NCBI GenBank assembly: GCA_035295125.1
Contig: DATGJP010000112.1
Coordinates: 124,001 to 188,000 of the forward strand
Direction: 5' to 3'
Length of the DNA: 64,000 bases
Source of the DNA: JAICMB01 sp035295125
GTDB lineage: Bacteria > Acidobacteriota > Terriglobia > Bryobacterales > Bryobacteraceae
The translations under genes and the position numbers were made by a program. Positions 60,741 through 64,000 of this stretch are shown here, piece after piece (the stretch's first letter is position 1; the number at the start of each line of letters is the position of its first letter). Under the pieces are notes generated by a model. It worked only from the letters and a program-made list of their open reading frames with translations, ran no database searches and was not told the origin of the DNA.

Positions 60741-61319
60741 ATGAGCCTTGGCTCGAAGCGCTGGCCGCTAGTCGCCATGGTTGCGGCTTTCTGCGCGCTC
60801 GGGCTGTCTTTCTCCGCACAAGCACTGGTCGCGCATTGGAACGGTGACCGCCTACAGGTCGCCGCGCCGGGACTGCACTTCCTCACGGGGCGCGCCCTGG
60901 AGCGCCTGCATAACGGTGTTACTGTTCCCTTCAATTTTCAGCTCACACTGACAACCATCCCCCGCAGTTTCCCCCTGGAACGGGAGTTGGCGCGCTTTGA
61001 CGTTAGCTACGATGTTTGGGAGGAACGATTCACGGTGTTTGAGGCGCGTAGTCCGCGGCGGGCCGCGTCGCATATGACGTCCAATCAGGCGGAAGTATGG
61101 TGCGTCGATCGTATGTCGGTGGCTGCGAGCACCGCGCCTGGGGATAAGGATTTGTGGCTGCGGCTCGAGATCCGCGCTGACGAGTCGAGCGGAGGCACGG
61201 CGGATGATTCTTCCCTGAGCCTGGCGCGGTTGATCGATATCTTCAGCCGCCCGGCCCGATCGCAGCAGGAATGGGTAGCGGAGACGCAGCCGTTCCAACT
61301 TCGGAATTTGAAACGATGA
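60741..61319 (+). CDS. DUF4390-like exported protein
   Basis: A 192-residue protein with an N-terminal membrane or signal segment (LVAMVAAFCALGLSFSAQA). A beta-rich body carries the DUF4390 pattern (LERLHNGVTVPFNFQLTL, SYDVWEERFTVFE) and a C-terminal helix (SLARLIDIFSRPARSQQEW). It abuts the upstream gene with no gap. In other bacteria DUF4390 genes lie next to NtrY-type kinases; here such a kinase follows after a repeat cluster. Molecular role unknown. Confidence 0.75.
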   Translation: MSLGSKRWPLVAMVAAFCALGLSFSAQALVAHWNGDRLQVAAPGLHFLTGRALERLHNGVTVPFNFQLTLTTIPRSFPLERELARFDVSYDVWEERFTVFEARSPRRAASHMTSNQAEVWCVDRMSVAASTAPGDKDLWLRLEIRADESSGGTADDSSLSLARLIDIFSRPARSQQEWVAETQPFQLRNLKR

Positions 61320-61329
61320 ATGGAGTGCG

Positions 61330-61640
61330 AAGTAATGCAGGCTGTCCGCCTGCGCGCCTATTGGCAATCGCCGGCGGGTTAACAACCCGCCGCACGGTCG
61401 GAAACTCCACGTCCAGCAGGCAGTGGAAGGGTATTACACAGCCTCCGACTCTTCGCATCCTTCGACGATTTGGAAGGATGGAGCAGGCATTCAGCCTGCC
61501 TTTGGACTTCACCGATAAAGGACAGGCGAAACCGCCTGTCCCTCCTTTGCTTGCGGCTGCGCTGCTCGTTTCCATACATTTTCTTGGACCAGCGATCCGT
61601 GGCCACAGGTTATCAACCTGCACTGCGAGCCGAAACAAAC
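61330..61640. repeat. dispersed composite palindromic repeat cluster, copy 6
   Basis: The 322-bp gap before the kinase gene is filled by several units: a TGCAGGCTGTCCGCCTGC unit, GGCGGGTTAACAACCCGCC, a GGTATTACACAGCCTC flank, GCAGGCATTCAGCCTGC, the AGGACAGGCG-AAAC-CGCCTGTCC hairpin and CAGGTTATCAACCTG. The first third aligns with copy 2, the middle with copies 1, 4 and 5. It is the richest copy and best defines the family. It separates DUF4390 from the kinase. Confidence 0.88.
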
Positions 61641-61641
61641 G

Positions 61642-63021
61642 ATGAGCCTGCGGAGCCGATTGATCGTCATATTCGTGCTGGCGACACTGGTGCCGCTGGC
61701 CGTCATCGTCACGATCTCCATCTCGCTCCTGCGCCATAGCCTCTCGCTGGCAACTACACGGGACCTCGACGACATCTCGACCTCCCTTCAGAAAACAGGG
61801 CACGAACTATTCCAGCGCACCGCTGAATCCCTCAAGAAGGATGCCTCCGCCGGCCGCGTGAAGCCGACCATCTACGCCGCCGCCGATCGCAAGACCTGGC
61901 CGCAGGCAGTGGAAGAGTTCGCTTCCGGCGACGACTCCGACCTGGCCGTTCTCGGCGGACCCAACGGCGATGAAACCGATTACCTGATCCGTCACGGCGA
62001 CGATGTCTGGATGTACCGCGCCCCCCTGAACGGCGTTGAAATGACGCGCATCAAGGCGCAGTATGCGCATGCACGCGATGTGGTGGACAAAGCCAACGGC
62101 CGAAACCTGCGCCGGGTGTATGTTTACATCCTCGTTGTCCTTTCCGCCGTGACCTGGGTTATCGCTCTCGTGGTGCTGGTCTTTTGGGCGCATCGAATCA
62201 GCCGCCCGATCCGGCAACTGACAGACGGGATCAGCGCGGTGGCGGCCGGCGATCTGGAGCATCGCGTCGAGTTCTCGCGGCCGGACGAAATCGGTACCGC
62301 CATCGCCGCCTTCAACCACATGACCCACCAATTGCACGATTCCCGCGAGCGGCTGGTATACATGGCGCGGCTTGAAAGCTGGCAGGCGCTGGCCCGCAAA
62401 ATGGCGCACGAGGTCAAGAATTCTCTTACTCCGATCCGCCTGACGATGGAGGAAATGTCGGCGCGTTTTTCGGGACGTGAAACTGAGTTCGTGCAGCAGG
62501 CATCGCAAATTGTCGTGGATGAAGTGATGGCTCTCGAACGGCGCGTTCGAGCATTCGCGGAGTTTTCCAGCGAGCCCGCGGTCCGGCCCAAGGAACTGGA
62601 TCTCAACTCGCTGCTGCAGGAGCGTATCGGTTTCCTGAAGACCGCGCACCCGGAGGTGGCATACAACGTACGCCTAGCCGAGAATTGCCCGTACGCCGTG
62701 GCCGATGAAGACCTCGTCAAGGGAATGCTGACCAACCTGCTGGAGAACGCCGCGCATGCGGCTCGCGCCGGCGGAATGGTCCTCGGCCTGACAAAGGCCG
62801 TGAACGGGAAGGTCGCCATCGAGGTGCACGACTCGGGTCCGGGTTTGAGTCCCCAGGTGCGGCGCTCGCTGTTTGAGCCGACGATATCGTTCAAGCCCGG
62901 CGGCATGGGACTCGGCCTCTCGATCGCGCGGCGCAGCGCCGTTCTGTCGGGCGGGGATATTGAATTGATTAACGGAGAATTAGGAGGCGCGGGATTCCGC
63001 GTACTGCTGCCGCGCTCGTGA
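61642..63021 (+). CDS. NtrY-like membrane sensor histidine kinase
   Basis: A 459-residue kinase. Transmembrane segment 1 (LIVIFVLATLVPLAVIVTI), a periplasmic sensor of about 130 residues, segment 2 (YILVVLSAVTWVIALVVLVF), a HAMP domain (RISRPIRQLTDGISAVAAGD) and the kinase core follow in order. The phospho-acceptor is His256 in KMAHEVKNSLTPIRL, and the ATPase has NLLENAAHA, VHDSGPGL and GGMGLGLSIARR. The AHExKNxLTPI motif is typical of NtrY-type kinases, which pair with NtrX regulators. No response regulator lies within the window on this side; one could begin just past the right edge. Confidence 0.94.
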   Translation: MSLRSRLIVIFVLATLVPLAVIVTISISLLRHSLSLATTRDLDDISTSLQKTGHELFQRTAESLKKDASAGRVKPTIYAAADRKTWPQAVEEFASGDDSDLAVLGGPNGDETDYLIRHGDDVWMYRAPLNGVEMTRIKAQYAHARDVVDKANGRNLRRVYVYILVVLSAVTWVIALVVLVFWAHRISRPIRQLTDGISAVAAGDLEHRVEFSRPDEIGTAIAAFNHMTHQLHDSRERLVYMARLESWQALARKMAHEVKNSLTPIRLTMEEMSARFSGRETEFVQQASQIVVDEVMALERRVRAFAEFSSEPAVRPKELDLNSLLQERIGFLKTAHPEVAYNVRLAENCPYAVADEDLVKGMLTNLLENAAHAARAGGMVLGLTKAVNGKVAIEVHDSGPGLSPQVRRSLFEPTISFKPGGMGLGLSIARRSAVLSGGDIELINGELGGAGFRVLLPRS

Positions 63022-63032
63022 GGTTTGGGGCG

Positions 63033-63989
63033 ATGAGGGGATTTTTGCTGCTGCTGGTTATTGGCGGATTGCTTGCCGCCCAGGATTCACCGACGATTGA
63101 GGTTCCCGTGCGGCTCGTGATCGCGCCAACCGCGGTGACAAACCTCAGCGGCCGCTTTCTGAATGGGCTGCGTGAACGGGATTTCAATCTCCTCGACAAC
63201 GGTCTTCCTCAGACGGTAGCTATTGACGATGTCGCGCACCGGCGAATTTCGCTGGTGATCGTGGTGCAAAACAATAAAGCGGGCCAATCCGTTCGCGACA
63301 GGATTCGAACTATCGGGTCGATTGTCGATGCGCTGATTATGGGCGAATCGGGAGAGGCGGCGATCATGACATTCAGCGACAAGCCGCGGACCGTGCTGCC
63401 CTTCACGAGCGACGGCGAGAAGATCCGACGGGCTTTGCGGCGGCTTGACTACCTGAACGGTAAGACTCAGGTGGCCGAAGGCGCCCTGGCCGGCATCGAG
63501 ATGCTCAAGGACCGTCCTGTGAACCGCCGCCGTGTTTTGCTGCTCATTTCCGAAGCCCGCGATGGCGGCAGCGGTCCGAAATTACGCGAGGTGGTGCGGG
63601 AGGCCGAATTGCATAACATCACCATCTACTCGCTGAACATCCGGCACTTCTCCGACTCGGAAAGCGCCGGGAACGGCATGACGGCGTCCATCGACCTGAA
63701 GGCGCGCATCAGTGACCTGTATAGCGGCGTGAAGAACGCGATCTCCGGCAACCCTCTCGCCGTTTTGACGGAGTACACGGGAGGCCACCAGTATTCGTTT
63801 CACCAGCAGCACGCCCTGGAAGAAGCCCTGACCAACATGGGTGAGGAGCTACATGGCGAGTACTTGCTCAGCTACACCCCCGATCACCCGACGCTTGGAT
63901 ACCACTCCATCCATGTCGAAGTAAGCAAGAGGGACGCGCTCGTCCGGTCGCGTCCGGGGTATTGGATTCAGAACCCGACGGAACAATGA
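63033..63989 (+). CDS. exported VWFA-related acidobacterial protein, short form
   Basis: A 318-residue exported protein with a signal peptide (MRGFLLLLVIGGLLAAQ). The N-terminal beta segment carries LNGLRERDFNLLDNGLPQTV, and a VWA-like domain follows. Where a VWA metal site would have DxSxS, this protein reads LVIVVQNNKAGQSV, so metal binding is unlikely. The closing family motif is GEYLLSYTPD, then VRSRPGYW. It is coupled to the kinase gene; a GTG at 63018 overlapping the kinase stop is an alternative start. An ATG at 63991, two bases after its stop, may begin another gene beyond the edge. Confidence 0.88.
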   Translation: MRGFLLLLVIGGLLAAQDSPTIEVPVRLVIAPTAVTNLSGRFLNGLRERDFNLLDNGLPQTVAIDDVAHRRISLVIVVQNNKAGQSVRDRIRTIGSIVDALIMGESGEAAIMTFSDKPRTVLPFTSDGEKIRRALRRLDYLNGKTQVAEGALAGIEMLKDRPVNRRRVLLLISEARDGGSGPKLREVVREAELHNITIYSLNIRHFSDSESAGNGMTASIDLKARISDLYSGVKNAISGNPLAVLTEYTGGHQYSFHQQHALEEALTNMGEELHGEYLLSYTPDHPTLGYHSIHVEVSKRDALVRSRPGYWIQNPTEQ

Positions 63990-64000
63990 TATGCCCGCGA

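Noticed and set aside
61330..61640. Repeat cluster considered as a CRISPR array
   Set aside because: The units are palindromes of differing sequence and spacing, without equal-length spacers or cas genes.
63991..64000. Start of another gene at the right edge
   Set aside because: Only ATGCCCGCGA is visible. A following response regulator is plausible after an NtrY-like kinase, but nothing can be supported from ten bases.

Overview
The window looks like a chromosomal stretch from an Acidobacteriota genome, most likely the Bryobacterales/Solibacter side of the phylum. The evidence is family content: three ADOP-type (acidobacterial duplicated orphan permease) FtsX/MacB-like permeases, one paired with a PadR regulator; two VWFA-related acidobacterial proteins; a decayed copy of the C-terminal domain first catalogued in Solibacter usitatus; and an S8 protease with a VWGT-repeat tail. 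Base composition is high GC throughout. I saw no tRNA, rRNA, CRISPR array, intact insertion sequence or phage gene. Recent decay is limited to a HicB-like antitoxin remnant, a broken Solibacter-type domain and a frame-disrupted PilZ gene.

Layout. 1-12.5 kb: the end of an ADOP permease, an exported M2 metallopeptidase, an HDOD protein, a nucleoside hydrolase, a lytic transglycosylase, a fadJ-fadA beta-oxidation pair, a HicB remnant, an ADOP permease and a small Tat-type exported protein. 12.5-23 kb: a long-form isoleucyl-tRNA synthetase, a four-repeat tetrahaem cytochrome c, a PadR-ADOP operon with an inverted-repeat operator array, a Cache chemoreceptor and a porin. 23-35 kb: a PQQ-like beta-propeller protein, then a long minus-strand run. 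That run holds an S8 protease, a FAD amine/imino-acid oxidase and a TSUP permease, then, after a palindromic repeat, aconitase X large and small subunits, an exported hydrolase, a DUF2520 dehydrogenase, panB and panC. The last six genes overlap one another, and the large aconitase X subunit appears to start at CTG.

35-47 kb: a MocR regulator divergent from a PNPOx-like protein, a small membrane protein, malQ, a DUF4139 protein, homoserine dehydrogenase, a VWFA-related protein, a fumarylacetoacetase-fold enzyme, and dnaG-rpoD. 47-52 kb: a minus-strand redox/NAD(P) operon (sthA, a ROK-like protein without its phosphate loop, a mercuric-reductase-like flavoprotein, a YfcE-like phosphoesterase, nadD-like). 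52-64 kb: a coiled-coil porin, two tiny coupled reading frames, a fused SecDF carrying a helix-hairpin-helix insertion, a MarR regulator divergent from a polytopic membrane protein, a PilZ protein, an Omp85-like barrel, DUF4390, an NtrY-like sensor kinase and a second VWFA-related protein.

Two themes cut across the window. First, a family of dispersed composite palindromic repeats (core arms like GCGCAGGCG-GTTT-CGCCTGCGC) sits in at least six intergenic gaps and in two places reaches a gene's stop codon. Second, packing is tight: many start/stop overlaps of 1-20 nt and five convergent gene pairs that overlap tail to tail. The best candidate for an undescribed functional unit is the aconitase X-hydrolase-DUF2520-panB-panC operon.
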